From: Endozoicomonas montiporae CL-33
GTDB taxonomy: Bacteria > Pseudomonadota > Gammaproteobacteria > Pseudomonadales > Endozoicomonadaceae
Reading direction: 5' to 3'
Assembly: GCF_001583435.1 (NCBI RefSeq)
Contig: NZ_CP013251.1
Span: 1,389,001-1,453,000, forward strand
Length of the DNA stretch: 64,000 bases
Shown: piece by piece, positions 54,146 through 63,312 of the stretch
Layout of the letters: each line of letters opens with the position of its first letter
Numbering within the stretch: the first letter of the stretch is position 1
Made by a program: the position numbers and the translations under genes
Notes under the pieces: generated by a model
Database searches by the model: none
The model's input: only the letters and a program-made list of their open reading frames with translations
Told to the model about the DNA's origin: nothing

Positions 54146-56476
54146 TTATATATCAAAGTCTTTTTTCAGGGGTTGCATTTCGAGATTTTTCGATTGAACT
54201 GAGTGTTTATGTCTGTACTTGACATAGCAAATACCTACACCCAAAGCCAAAACTGAGCCAACGGTCGTCAATGCGATTTGCCAGTTGTTCAAGGTTGGCG
54301 AATGGTCGCTTTTCTTGTCACCCAAATGCTGACCATAACCTGCCAGAGTTGTGTTGTTGAATGCCTGTTGCATTTCTGTCACTGGACTTTGTGAGCCGGA
54401 GGGCTGTTTTCTCGCTGGTGATGGATCAGGATGGAGCCGGGTACTTTTAACCCGTCTTTCAACGGTCGGTGAGTGAGTTATTGTTGGTGTGCCCTGAAGG
54501 TTTTTCTGCGAATTTACCGATACAGATTTTGCAACGGGTGGAGGCGTTACCGATCCTGACAATGTCAGTGATCGGCTGCCCCTGTTTTTTTCCGGCTGAG
54601 AACCTATAACTGAGGCTTTGGCAGAGTCAGAAGACTTCGCAGGTTGAGCCGGTGTACTGAATATCTGCTTTTCCTGAGAGGGTGACGTTTTGCTTCTGTC
54701 TCTGTTGGTCAGTGAGTCGGACGGAATTGTGGTGGTTGTTTCCGGTAAGCGTTCGAAGGTGCCTGAGGTCATGGAGGGACGGTAGCCCAGAGCTTTTGTT
54801 GAGGTACTTTGCCCCTGATAGAGTTGTTGACTGACAGGGGGTGTGAACGAAGGCTTTATGAGTTGAGCAGGTTGTATTCCGGGGGCAACCATTTTTTTGG
54901 GGCAGATGGTCTTGCCGTCAGAAAATACAAATTCTCCAATGATATTTGTGTCCTCAAGCTGGAAGCACGGATGGTAGTCGCCCGCCTTGAACTGGTTAGT
55001 CCCGTCACCCGTCAGTGTGACAGGCAGTGTCAGGTCACGACGACGTTCTATGGCTACCCTCTCGCCAAGAAGCTGATTTGATTTGAGCACCAGCTTTAGA
55101 TACCCCGTCAAAGACAGTGCCGCCTGATAGCCTTTTATCGTGTTACCCGTGAGATTGATTGTTGCTGGAACCTGCCAGTTTTCACTGCTCTGGCTGGGAC
55201 CGGCAATGCTGATGCCTTTTGCCGGACTGTTACCTTCTTTTGTAGTGACAAACTGGTTGTTGGTTATGTCGACTTTTACGTGTTCAGGGAGAACAAGGCT
55301 GATAGCCTGAGGCGTTTTACCCAGAAGTTGATTATTTTTAAAGTCCAGGGCACGGATAAGCACGGGCTGTGGAGACGCATCCTGATAGGCAATGTCAATG
55401 CTCATTGCAGGTCCGGCTTCACCTCTATAACAGGTATACACCTGGTTGTCCGAAAAGCCAATCAGGTTTCTGCTGTTGAATAGTCTGGAATCCACGTCTT
55501 TTGATTGATCGGCGAGTGAAATGTCGATGGCAGGGTGACGAATCTGAAAGAACTCATTGCCGGAAATATTGACCATATAGCCATTAACCGGAACTTCCAG
55601 CGATTTAAAATCCAGTTCACCTTTTAGCATCTCTTCATGTATATCGTGGCTTTGGATATTGATATTCGTATGCCCATAATCAAATCTACAATAGTCTCTG
55701 TGTTTACTGGAACTGTAATGGTCGGTGGTTAATGTAGGTAACGTTGTTATGCCTGTAACGAGGATGCCTGCACCATGAAAGTGAATCAGCTCTGCTTTAG
55801 GCTGAATATGATAACTATAATGACCACTTCTTCTACAGTAATGGGTGACTACGATTTTTTTCTTCAGCCCTACAAAATAGTCATTTGCCAACGAGCCATT
55901 ACTGCGATCAAGTGGAATCCCGATCAGTTTCTGCCCTGATTCCAGGTTGATCGTTCCCTTAATCTGGAACTGCTCCAGCCACTCATCGGGTAAGGTCGAA
56001 ACATGCCCCTTCTGTTTTCCGGCAATGACCGGGACCGGTGTTTTTGAAGCACAATCTTCGTCTGCGGTGACAGGTGTTGACTTCATGCCAACGCCAACCA
56101 GAAGAAAAGCGGTATTGGCTGTTTCTTCCCATGGTTTGCCGGTATTGAAACCATTGATGCTTTCGTCGAGGTAGCTGCCGTTGACCGGAGTTTTGATGAC
56201 GCACCGGTCAATGGCTTGTGGGGCACTGTCGAAGACTCGTTCCAATTTATCAACTGCTGCCTGCTTCATGACATCGGTAGTCAGCAGTTCTAAGTTTTCT
56301 ACAATCCCTGAGCACAGCCTGTAAAGTTTTGGCTCGGCAGTGGCCGATGGAAGGGGGGATGTTGTGGCGTTGTAGGCTGGGGTTGAACCGGGGAGGGGGG
56401 TTGCTAAAGCATTTTCTGCCAACAGGATCGTTGTAGAAGCGATCAGGCATAGTGAGAGTGATAGTGAGAGTTTCAT
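54146..56476 (-). CDS. Surface beta-helix protein with C-terminal membrane anchor
   Basis: This protein of about 776 residues starts at the ATG at 56476 (MKLSLSLSLCLIAST), which follows aggaaacc. A signal peptide leads to a beta-helix-like domain with repeated Asn-containing turns (ISGNEFFQ, LDFKNNQLLGK, VDITNNQFVT, INLTGNTIKG), then a Pro/Ser/Thr-rich stalk of about 200 residues. One membrane helix (IALTTVGSVLALGVGICYV) is followed by a basic stop-transfer tail (KYRHKH). The topology is that of a type I anchored exported protein, unusual in Gram-negative bacteria. A Fur-like site lies upstream. Confidence 0.78.
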   Translation of the reverse strand: MKLSLSLSLCLIASTTILLAENALATPLPGSTPAYNATTSPLPSATAEPKLYRLCSGIVENLELLTTDVMKQAAVDKLERVFDSAPQAIDRCVIKTPVNGSYLDESINGFNTGKPWEETANTAFLLVGVGMKSTPVTADEDCASKTPVPVIAGKQKGHVSTLPDEWLEQFQIKGTINLESGQKLIGIPLDRSNGSLANDYFVGLKKKIVVTHYCRRSGHYSYHIQPKAELIHFHGAGILVTGITTLPTLTTDHYSSSKHRDYCRFDYGHTNINIQSHDIHEEMLKGELDFKSLEVPVNGYMVNISGNEFFQIRHPAIDISLADQSKDVDSRLFNSRNLIGFSDNQVYTCYRGEAGPAMSIDIAYQDASPQPVLIRALDFKNNQLLGKTPQAISLVLPEHVKVDITNNQFVTTKEGNSPAKGISIAGPSQSSENWQVPATINLTGNTIKGYQAALSLTGYLKLVLKSNQLLGERVAIERRRDLTLPVTLTGDGTNQFKAGDYHPCFQLEDTNIIGEFVFSDGKTICPKKMVAPGIQPAQLIKPSFTPPVSQQLYQGQSTSTKALGYRPSMTSGTFERLPETTTTIPSDSLTNRDRSKTSPSQEKQIFSTPAQPAKSSDSAKASVIGSQPEKNRGSRSLTLSGSVTPPPVAKSVSVNSQKNLQGTPTITHSPTVERRVKSTRLHPDPSPARKQPSGSQSPVTEMQQAFNNTTLAGYGQHLGDKKSDHSPTLNNWQIALTTVGSVLALGVGICYVKYRHKHSVQSKNLEMQPLKKDFDI

Positions 56477-56646
56477 GGTTTCCTGATTACAAAGCAAAGC
56501 GGGCAGTCTCGTCTGTCAGTGCAGGTATTTTTAGTGTCATCTGGCTGCTGAATTAATACAAAAAGCAGGAGCTATCGTCTTTGTTAAGAATGATTTTGTT
56601 CGATGAGGAAGTATAGGTAAGATGTAACAAGATGCAAAATAAAAAT

Positions 56647-56666
56647 CATTATCATTACCATTATCG
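56647..56666. promoter_or_regulatory. Fur-box-like hexamer array
   Basis: The minus strand reads gataatggtaatgataatga, three tandem hexamers near GATAAT as in Fur operators. It lies between the divergent beta-helix gene and apbC, about 110 bp upstream of the apbC start, so iron could regulate either gene. Confidence 0.5.
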
Positions 56667-56776
56667 TTTTTCTGCTATTCCGGCTTCTCAGATCGTAGTC
56701 GTATGATATTTTTTACTAAACGCTTCTGTTTGGTAATAATGCACACCTGATACGATTTCTTTGGAGCCAGGTGTTT

Positions 56777-57886
56777 ATGAGTACACCCAGTCCTACTGTG
56801 ATTAGCCGTTCCATGGTTGAAGCGGCCATCCAGTCCTACCAGGACCCTTATTTAAAACAGAATTTACTGTCTGCCGGTTGCGTCAAGTCCCTTGAGATTG
56901 ACGGTGGCAAGGTGCAACTTTCCGTTGAACTGGGTTATCCGGCTGATGGTCTGGTGAATGGTGTGGCAGAATTGTTGCGTACCAAAATCAACAATGTTGA
57001 AGCTGTGGAAGACAGCAGTGTCAGCGTTAGCTGGTCTGTTGCTTCGGCGCCGGTTCAGGGTGAGCTGGAAGCTTTTGCCAATGTGAAAAATATCATTGCG
57101 GTGGCGTCCGGCAAGGGCGGTGTGGGCAAGTCCACAACGGCGGCCAACCTCGCACTGGCACTGGCGGCAGAGGGTGCCCGGGTGGGTATTCTGGATGCCG
57201 ATATTTACGGCCCGAGTGTGGGGCTTATGCTGGGTATTGCCGACGGCACTCGCCCGGAAGTAAAGAACGAAAAGTTCTTTATGCCGATTCAGGCACACGG
57301 CATTGAAGCCATGTCCATGGCGTTTCTGATTACTGAAGATACACCGGTGGTATGGCGTGGACCTATGGTCAGTGGTGCGTTGCAGCAGTTGCTGACCCAG
57401 ACCCTGTGGAATAACCTTGATTATCTGGTGATTGATATGCCACCGGGCACAGGCGATATTCAGCTGACGCTGGCTCAGAAAGTACCTGTAACGGGCAGTG
57501 TAGTGGTGACCACGCCTCAGGATCTGGCGCTGATTGATGCCAAAAAAGGTATCGAGATGTTTAACAAGGTCAACATCCCGGTACTGGGTGTGGTGGAAAA
57601 CATGGCGGTTCATATCTGTTCCAACTGCGGACACAGTGAACACCTGTTTGGTGAAGGTGGCGGTACCCGCATTGCTGAACAGTTTGGTGTAGACCTGCTG
57701 GGGGCATTGCCATTATCGATGATGATCCGTGAACAGGCCGACGGCGGTGCACCAACCGTAGTGGCCGAGCCGGATTCACAGATCACCATGATCTACAAGG
57801 ACATGGCACGCCGACTGGCAGCAGAACTGTCTCTGAAGAACAGTCAGGCAACCGCCGGGCCGACGATCTCGTTCTCGGATGATTAA
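56777..57886 (+). CDS. apbC: Iron-sulfur cluster carrier ApbC/Mrp
   Basis: This protein of about 369 residues is a P-loop NTPase that carries Fe-S clusters. It has an N-terminal MIP18/DUF59 domain, then the deviant Walker A VASGKGGVGKSTTAANLALA. ILDADIYGPSVGLML and VVIDMPPGTGD-like LVIDMPPGTGDIQLTL follow, and the cluster-binding CSNCGHSEHLFG holds the CxxC. The ATG at 56777 is preferred over the GTG at 56771. Confidence 0.96.
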   Translation: MSTPSPTVISRSMVEAAIQSYQDPYLKQNLLSAGCVKSLEIDGGKVQLSVELGYPADGLVNGVAELLRTKINNVEAVEDSSVSVSWSVASAPVQGELEAFANVKNIIAVASGKGGVGKSTTAANLALALAAEGARVGILDADIYGPSVGLMLGIADGTRPEVKNEKFFMPIQAHGIEAMSMAFLITEDTPVVWRGPMVSGALQQLLTQTLWNNLDYLVIDMPPGTGDIQLTLAQKVPVTGSVVVTTPQDLALIDAKKGIEMFNKVNIPVLGVVENMAVHICSNCGHSEHLFGEGGGTRIAEQFGVDLLGALPLSMMIREQADGGAPTVVAEPDSQITMIYKDMARRLAAELSLKNSQATAGPTISFSDD

Positions 57887-58476
57887 CGACTGAGTAGTTT
57901 CGGGAGCCCGGTTTTTAGTTTCAGCAAAAACCGCTCCCGCTGCTGCTGGGTATTTTTATCCATACTGTACAGTGCCAGCCAGTGAAACCGCCGGAAGCGG
58001 GTGCAGGTTTTAAGACACAGTTTCATCATCTTTCTGGGCGGATTTCCGATCAACTTCATACGCCACCATGACGAGCCCTGGGTGGTGATCACCACCACCG
58101 TTCTTATCTTTGTCAGCCCCGGTTCAACGACACCGGTATTAAACTTTGCGGCAATGCCGGGTAGCCAGACTCTGTCCAGCCAGCCTTTGAGGATGGCGGG
58201 CGGCCCTGACCACCAGGTCGGATAAACCAGCACCAGGGCTTCTGCCCAACGTAAACGACAGACTTCCTGTTCTATGCCCGTGGTGTTATCGCTGGTCATA
58301 TAGCGCAGTCGTTCATCCAGACTCATGGTGGCGGTAAACTCTTGCTGATACAGATCCAGCACGTTCACCTCATGACCTGCTTCTACAAGGGTGCTTTCAA
58401 CCTGAGCTTTCACGGCAGCATTAAAGCTTTCGGGATTCGGGTGGGCGTAGACCACCAGTATTTTTTTTGCTGTCAT
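57883..58476 (-). CDS. NAD(P)H oxidoreductase, flavodoxin-like fold
   Basis: This 197-residue NQO-type quinone reductase has the N-terminal KILVVYAHPNPESFNAAVKA and ALVLVYPTWWSGPPAILKGW that bind FAD/FMN. RTVVVITTQGSSWW follows. It is close to the YwrO/KefF group. It overlaps the convergent apbC stop by 4 bp. The start is 14 bp from the deaminase stop upstream, so the two are probably co-transcribed. Confidence 0.88.
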   Translation of the reverse strand: MTAKKILVVYAHPNPESFNAAVKAQVESTLVEAGHEVNVLDLYQQEFTATMSLDERLRYMTSDNTTGIEQEVCRLRWAEALVLVYPTWWSGPPAILKGWLDRVWLPGIAAKFNTGVVEPGLTKIRTVVVITTQGSSWWRMKLIGNPPRKMMKLCLKTCTRFRRFHWLALYSMDKNTQQQRERFLLKLKTGLPKLLSR

Positions 58477-58489
58477 TGCTTCGGTTCAG

Positions 58490-58930
58490 TCAGGTTTCTG
58501 ATGATTCAGCCAGAGGCACCTGTTCAATGGTGACTCCGTTTTCCCGGCAGAACTGTGAGAGCTCTTCCTGTGGGTTGCGATCGTACTGTTCATCATAAAC
58601 AATGCGCTTGATACCGGCTGCCAGCAGGTTTTTGGTGCACTGGTCACAGGGGCTATGGGTGACGTAGGCCGTGGCGCCTTCTATGGCAGTACCACAGCGG
58701 GCAGCCCAGATGACGGCGTTCAGCTCGGCATGGATTTCATGCCTTAGTGACCAGTAATGGTGCTCTTCGTAATCTGCTTCGTTGCAGTTAATGTAGCCGG
58801 ACGGTGTGCCATTGACACCCGTAGACAACACCCGGCCATCTTTCACCAGCAGGCAGCCGACCTGCAAACGCACGCACTTGGACAGCTTGGACAGCGATCG
58901 CGCCATCTCAAGATAAACAGTATCAGTCAT
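58490..58930 (-). CDS. dCMP/deoxycytidylate deaminase family protein
   Basis: This 146-residue zinc deaminase has the catalytic block EIHAELNAVIWAARCG and the zinc Cys pair in HSPCDQCTKNL, as in dCMP deaminases and ComEB. The length is normal. It would supply dUMP for thymidylate synthesis. Confidence 0.9.
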   Translation of the reverse strand: MTDTVYLEMARSLSKLSKCVRLQVGCLLVKDGRVLSTGVNGTPSGYINCNEADYEEHHYWSLRHEIHAELNAVIWAARCGTAIEGATAYVTHSPCDQCTKNLLAAGIKRIVYDEQYDRNPQEELSQFCRENGVTIEQVPLAESSET

Positions 58931-59155
58931 AAATAGATCTGGTTTGGATAATCAGTAGATCATCGTACTTTAGCAGTATTAAAGACAGGGCATAAGTAGG
59001 CTTTCGTTGAATGATGACATTAGGAATGCCGCAGCAATAAACAGACCAGACAGGGGCAAATTCTATTGATCCAGATCACAATAGTGGTTTCCCGAAATCG
59101 GTCATACTGTACTCAAACCCGTTGCAGTTTCGACGCTTGAGCAGGAGGCCGAACC

Positions 59156-59644
59156 ATGAATGAGGACTATTCTCTGCAGTCTGTCACCGCTGCACAGATC
59201 ATGACCCACAAGGTGATCAGTGTTCCTTACGACTGGGCAGTGGATCGTCTGGCGAGGTTTTTTACTGATAAAGGCATTTCCGGGGCACCGGTAGTGGACG
59301 AATCCCGCCGTCTGGTCGGTGTGGTGACCCTGTCTGATATTGTGCGGCAGGCAGGCAGTGGTCTGGTGGATATGAAGCGTCGGGACGAAGAATTCTACAG
59401 TTCCATGCTGGATGCCGAGTTGTCAGAAGAAGACATGCGCGCTTTTCATGAAAGTATCGATCAGAGTGTTCTGGTCAGCGATATCATGACGCCCATGGTG
59501 TTTGAGGTGGAACCGGATACACCACTGGTGAAAGTGGCGGAAGCGATGGTTAAAGGCCGCATCCACAGGGTTCTGGTGACAGAAGGCAGAAAGCTGAAAG
59601 GGATTATCAGTGTGCTGGATATTTTGAAGGTGATGACTGACTGA
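59156..59644 (+). CDS. CBS-domain protein (tandem CBS pair)
   Basis: This 162-residue cytosolic regulatory protein is composed of two CBS motifs: AAQIMTHKVISVPYDWAVDR then ISGAPVVDESRRLVGVVTLS, and SDIMTPMVFEVEPDTPLVKV then RVLVTEGRKLKGIISVLDIL. Such pairs bind adenosine nucleotides. The site aggaggccgaacc precedes the ATG. The partner protein is unknown. Confidence 0.92.
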   Translation: MNEDYSLQSVTAAQIMTHKVISVPYDWAVDRLARFFTDKGISGAPVVDESRRLVGVVTLSDIVRQAGSGLVDMKRRDEEFYSSMLDAELSEEDMRAFHESIDQSVLVSDIMTPMVFEVEPDTPLVKVAEAMVKGRIHRVLVTEGRKLKGIISVLDILKVMTD

Positions 59645-59646
59645 AA

Positions 59647-59671
59647 AAGGTGGTGGAGCTGCCACCACCTT
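59647..59671. terminator. Terminator between CBS and OmpA-like genes
   Basis: A perfect 10-bp stem, aaggtggtgg (59647-59656) with ccaccacctt (59662-59671), has a 5-nt loop. Confidence 0.8.
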
Positions 59672-59693
59672 CCGCTTGTTAGGATGAGTTGGT

Positions 59694-60293
59694 TCAGTGT
59701 GTGAAACTGATGACTGCCCGACGGTTTTCTTCCCGCATTTCTTCCGTTTCATTACCTCTTACCGGTTGGCTTTCACCAACGCCCACTGTTTCAATGCGCT
59801 CTTCAGCTACACCGTGATTCATCAGCCATTGTTTTACCGCTTTAGCCCGACGTTCGGAGAGGTTCTGATTGTAAGCTGCGCCACCAATATCGCAGGCATG
59901 CCCGGTAATCATGATCCGGGTATCCTCGTTAACGTGATTCAGCAGTTCATTCAGCTTCATAACATCGCCAGACTGAATGGCTGTAGAATCAAAGGCAAAG
60001 TGCAGAGTGTTCATATTGCCCGGTTTGGGAATATCCATAACATCATCTGCAACAGGTTCTGACAGGGCACATGCTGTTCCTGAAATGACGGCGCCCGCTA
60101 CTAAGGCTGCTCCTCCGGTGGCCCAGCTGTAGGCTGCAGCAGGGACGCCCATGACTACACCGCCTTTTGCTGCACAGGCTGCCCAGTGCTGGGAAGGTGC
60201 AGACGATTGCTTCTGGTTTGAGGTTGAGGCGCAGCCCGTTGTGAGCAGCACGGCCAGTATGATGAGGCTCGACTTCAGCTTCGAGATAATCAT
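59694..60293 (-). CDS. OmpA-family lipoprotein
   Basis: This outer-membrane lipoprotein of about 199 residues has a lipobox in LLTTGCASTSNQ near residue 20 and a glycine/alanine-rich hairpin-like segment (AAYSWATGGAALVAGAVISG). The C-terminal OmpA domain binds peptidoglycan (DTRIMITGHACDIGG, NLSERRAKAVKQWLMNHGV, RREENRRAVISF-type end). The start at 60293 follows ggagaagtacc. It is a Pal/YiaD-like cell-envelope tether. Confidence 0.9.
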   Translation of the reverse strand: MIISKLKSSLIILAVLLTTGCASTSNQKQSSAPSQHWAACAAKGGVVMGVPAAAYSWATGGAALVAGAVISGTACALSEPVADDVMDIPKPGNMNTLHFAFDSTAIQSGDVMKLNELLNHVNEDTRIMITGHACDIGGAAYNQNLSERRAKAVKQWLMNHGVAEERIETVGVGESQPVRGNETEEMREENRRAVISFTH

Positions 60294-60473
60294 GGTACTT
60301 CTCCATCCATGGTTTTTTGTAGTCACATCCGAAAGCAGAAAACTCTACGGATGCTTTTGAGGTGAGTATAGGCATGGTGTGTACTGGCAATGGAGAAGAG
60401 GCGTTTTGCCAGCAAATCAGAGGAAATCGGGAAAAGTGTTTGAAAGGTTGTTATTTTTTTGACTGGAGGAGTG

Positions 60474-60496
60474 GAAAGCCCCACAGAGAGGCTTTC
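60474..60496 (-). terminator. Hairpin terminator after dapD
   Basis: The arms gaaagcc (60474-60480) and ggctttc (60490-60496) lie 10 bp beyond the dapD stop, with T-rich sequence downstream on the minus strand. Confidence 0.65.
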
Positions 60497-60505
60497 TTCA
60501 ATGCC

Positions 60506-61549
60506 TTAGTTATGAGCGTGCAGCTCCTCATTCAAAGCAAAAGAGCTTTTATGAGTCAGGCATTCAATGGCACCGGTCTGGGAGTTGCGCCAGAACAGCA
60601 GGTTGGACTGTCCGGCCAGTGTTGAAGCCTTAACGGTTTCAACCGGCTTGCGTTCATTATCCAGCAGTGTCACTTTGGAACCCGCGGTCAGGTACAAGCC
60701 CGCCTCGATAGTACAATGATCGCCCAGGGGAATATTGACGCCCGCTTCAGCACCAATCAGGCAGTGACGACCAATGGAGACAACGATGTCGTTACCACCG
60801 GATAATGTCCCCATGGTACTGCAACCACCGCCCAGGTCAGAGCCTTCGCCGACCCAGATACCGGCGGAAATGCGACCTTCCACCATGCTTTTGCCTTCTG
60901 TGCCGGCATTAAAGTTGATAAAGCCTTCATGCATGACCGTGGTACCTTCACCGACGTAAGCGCCCAGACGTACTCGGGCGGTGTGGGCAATTCGAACGCC
61001 CGCCGGTACCACGTAGTCGGTCATTTTCGGGAATTTGTCGACGGAATTGACGCTCAGGTAACGACCTTCAGCGCGGGCTTTGATCTGACGCTCCTGCAGC
61101 TCCGACAGGTCAATGGCACCTTCGCTGGTCCAGGCCACGTTAGGCAACAGTGGGAAAATACCCTGCAGGTTAACACCATGTGGTTTAACCAGGCGGTGAG
61201 ACAACAGGTGCAGTTTCAGATAGGCTTCCGGCGTGGTGGTCAGGGCGCTGTCGGTTTCCAGGAAAGTAATCAACCTTGGACGGTCACTTTCTTCCAGACT
61301 CAGCATAATGCTGGCCAGTTCCTGCTCTCCCAGATTTTCAAACAGCTCTTCCAGCGCGTGACAGGTTTCGCTGTCCAGCTCAATAAAGGTATTGCCACCC
61401 TCGTATTGAATCAGGTTCTGGATAGCTTCAACCAGTTTGGCATCCGGGTGCATGAGTGGTTTTGGATAGTAAACCTCCAGCCATTCTTCTTTATTGTTTT
61501 TAGTGCCAATACCAATGGCGAGGCTGAACAGAGTGTTGGTTGTGCTCAT
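60506..61549 (-). CDS. dapD: Tetrahydrodipicolinate N-succinyltransferase
   Basis: This 347-residue enzyme of lysine and diaminopimelate synthesis adds succinyl from succinyl-CoA to tetrahydrodipicolinate. It is the long Pseudomonas-type form: an N-terminal domain of about 170 residues, then the left-handed beta-helix with hexapeptide repeats (VRIAHTARVRLGAYVGEGTT, GGCSTMGTLSGGNDIVVSIG). The following gene upstream is yffB, the usual neighbour. Confidence 0.95.
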   Translation of the reverse strand: MSTTNTLFSLAIGIGTKNNKEEWLEVYYPKPLMHPDAKLVEAIQNLIQYEGGNTFIELDSETCHALEELFENLGEQELASIMLSLEESDRPRLITFLETDSALTTTPEAYLKLHLLSHRLVKPHGVNLQGIFPLLPNVAWTSEGAIDLSELQERQIKARAEGRYLSVNSVDKFPKMTDYVVPAGVRIAHTARVRLGAYVGEGTTVMHEGFINFNAGTEGKSMVEGRISAGIWVGEGSDLGGGCSTMGTLSGGNDIVVSIGRHCLIGAEAGVNIPLGDHCTIEAGLYLTAGSKVTLLDNERKPVETVKASTLAGQSNLLFWRNSQTGAIECLTHKSSFALNEELHAHN

Positions 61550-61599
61550 TGTGAATATGCTGCCTTGTTGTAAGTGGAAACTTGAATCCGTTGGTTACT

Positions 61600-61808
61600 G
61601 GGAGGCTGTCTGAGAATAGCGCCCGTAGCGAGGATGACAGAAAATTGAGGATGAAAAAGCGGTTTTGTAAGGAGAATAGCGAGCTATTTGACGAACAAAA
61701 GCGATTTTTCAGACCAATTTGCTGTCACCGCACGACTGCATGGATGCAGGAGCTAGTGCAACGCAGGAGCAGTTGCCGGTAGGGCAGTCTATTCTCTGAC
61801 AGCCTCCC
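61600..61808. mobile_element. 209-bp MITE-like element with 20-bp inverted repeats
   Basis: The terminal arms gggaggctgtctgagaatag (61600-61619) and ctattctctgacagcctccc (61789-61808) pair with one mismatch. The interior is itself partly palindromic (gaaaaagcg/gcgatttttc). No gene is inside. The right arm supplies the last codons and stop of yffB. A lone similar sequence, gggaggctgtct, lies at 43099-43110. Confidence 0.7.
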
Positions 61809-62175
61809 CGGTAATGGGGGCAAAAATCTGTTTATAAAGGTCTGGTTTAAAACCCAGATGTTTTTCAGAGCCGGTATCCAGCAGTGGACGCTTTATCATA
61901 GCCGGGTGTTCCAGCATCAGACAAAGAGCCTGATCTTTGTTAATTCCTTCTTTTTGTTCTTCGGGCAGTTTGCGCCAGGTGGTGCCACGTTTGTTCAGAA
62001 GCTCCTCCCAGTCCAGTTCTTCTGACCAGTTTTGAAGCTGCTGAAGAGTGAGTCCGTCTTTCCGATAGTCGTGAAAACGGTATTCAATCCCGTTGTCATT
62101 AAGCCAGCGACGGGCTTTTTTTATGGTATCGCAGTTGCTGATGCCGTAGAGAGTGATCCCGTGAAGCGTGGTCAT
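61789..62175 (-). CDS. yffB: ArsC/Spx-family protein YffB
   Basis: This protein of about 128 residues has a thioredoxin-like fold of the arsenate-reductase group. It has a single N-terminal Cys in LYGISNCDTIKKARRWL (CxxxK form, not CxxC) and the conserved NKRGTTWRKLP and MIKRPLLDTG blocks. Adjacent dapD supports the YffB call. The C-terminal EAVRE and stop come from the repeat arm at 61789-61808. Confidence 0.88.
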   Translation of the reverse strand: MTTLHGITLYGISNCDTIKKARRWLNDNGIEYRFHDYRKDGLTLQQLQNWSEELDWEELLNKRGTTWRKLPEEQKEGINKDQALCLMLEHPAMIKRPLLDTGSEKHLGFKPDLYKQIFAPITGEAVRE

Positions 62176-62319
62176 AGTGTTTCCTGAAGTTACTCTGAAG
62201 CCCTTGCCGCGCCTACTATGCCTCAATTAACGAACGGTTGCGAGAACTTAACAGGCTCTGCATTAGTGCCGACACTATAGGAATGTATCACCATTCAATT
62301 TAATGAGGCTGACAGCATT

Positions 62320-63303
62320 ATGCATTCCGAAGGGCTGCAATGTGCTTTTAAAGGTTCGTCTGGTCATGGTTGTAACGAACTACCAGAACAAGGCTCGGAA
62401 TTCTGTTTCTGGCATTGCCCTGATATTGATAAATCAGGAATGGATCTCAGGGAACGTTTGGAAAACAGGGCAAGAACCGGGCGACCGATGGAAGGTTTCC
62501 TGCTGAAAGGGGCCAATCTTGAAAACGTTAATCTGGTTAACCGTGGCGGCAAACCTTTCCAGCTGGTGGAGGCCGACTTAAATCGTGCCAACCTGTATCG
62601 TGCGCATTTATATCAGGTCAATCTATCACGATGCAATCTACTGAAGGCAAATCTCGGTGGTGCTAACCTGCACTTTACTGACCTGACCGATTGCAACTTG
62701 CTTGGGGTCAACTTCAAATCGGCCCGGCTTGACGAAGTTTGCTGGGGAACTCATCTGCTGCAGGAACGTCAGGCGTATAAAAAACTGTGTAATGGACAGA
62801 CTGAAGCTGCGCGACCATTGTTTGAGGAAGCGGAGGAAGTGGCGCGTAATATTCGACGCAGTTGTGAAAATCAGGGGTTGTTTGCCATAGCCGGTGATTT
62901 CTTTTACCGGGAAATGGTCATTCGCCGACAGAGTTACCCCGAATGGTCGTACGACAGAATATTATCAACACTGGTTGATGTGATCAGTGGTTATGGTGAA
63001 AAGCCGCGCAGAGTGATTTCGTTTGCAGCAGGTCTGATCTTCCTGTTCTCCTTTATCTATCTGTTGTTTGGGGTTCAGGAAGGCGGACGACTCATTCAGT
63101 ATTCTTCAGACCAGTCTTTACTGGTCAATGCACGAACCTGGCTGGATACCTTGTATTACAGCGTTGTCACGTTTACCACATTGGGTTATGGCGATATTAC
63201 CCCAATAGGCATATCAAGGCTTTTTGCGGCACTGGAAGCATTCACCGGTAGCTTTAGTATGGCTTTGTTTGTGGTGGTGTTTGTGAAGAAAATGACACGC
63301 TAA
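62320..63303 (+). CDS. Pentapeptide-repeat protein fused to a two-helix potassium-channel pore
   Basis: The 327 residues comprise three parts. The N-terminus has a Cys/His cluster (CAFKGSSGHGCNELPEQ, FCFWHC) that could bind zinc. Residues about 60-145 are pentapeptide repeats (LKGANLENVNLVNR, ANLYRAHLYQVNLSRCNLL). A linker helix leads to a membrane helix (ISFAAGLIFLFSFIYLLFGV), the selectivity-filter loop FTTLGYGDITP and a second helix. It is an ion_trans_2-type tetrameric K+ channel with an unusual cytosolic sensor. Confidence 0.88.
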   Translation: MHSEGLQCAFKGSSGHGCNELPEQGSEFCFWHCPDIDKSGMDLRERLENRARTGRPMEGFLLKGANLENVNLVNRGGKPFQLVEADLNRANLYRAHLYQVNLSRCNLLKANLGGANLHFTDLTDCNLLGVNFKSARLDEVCWGTHLLQERQAYKKLCNGQTEAARPLFEEAEEVARNIRRSCENQGLFAIAGDFFYREMVIRRQSYPEWSYDRILSTLVDVISGYGEKPRRVISFAAGLIFLFSFIYLLFGVQEGGRLIQYSSDQSLLVNARTWLDTLYYSVVTFTTLGYGDITPIGISRLFAALEAFTGSFSMALFVVVFVKKMTR

Positions 63304-63312
63304 ACATAATGC

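Noticed and set aside
61582..61782. 66-codon plus-strand frame between dapD and yffB
   Set aside because: It lies inside the MITE-like palindrome and has no recognisable protein features.
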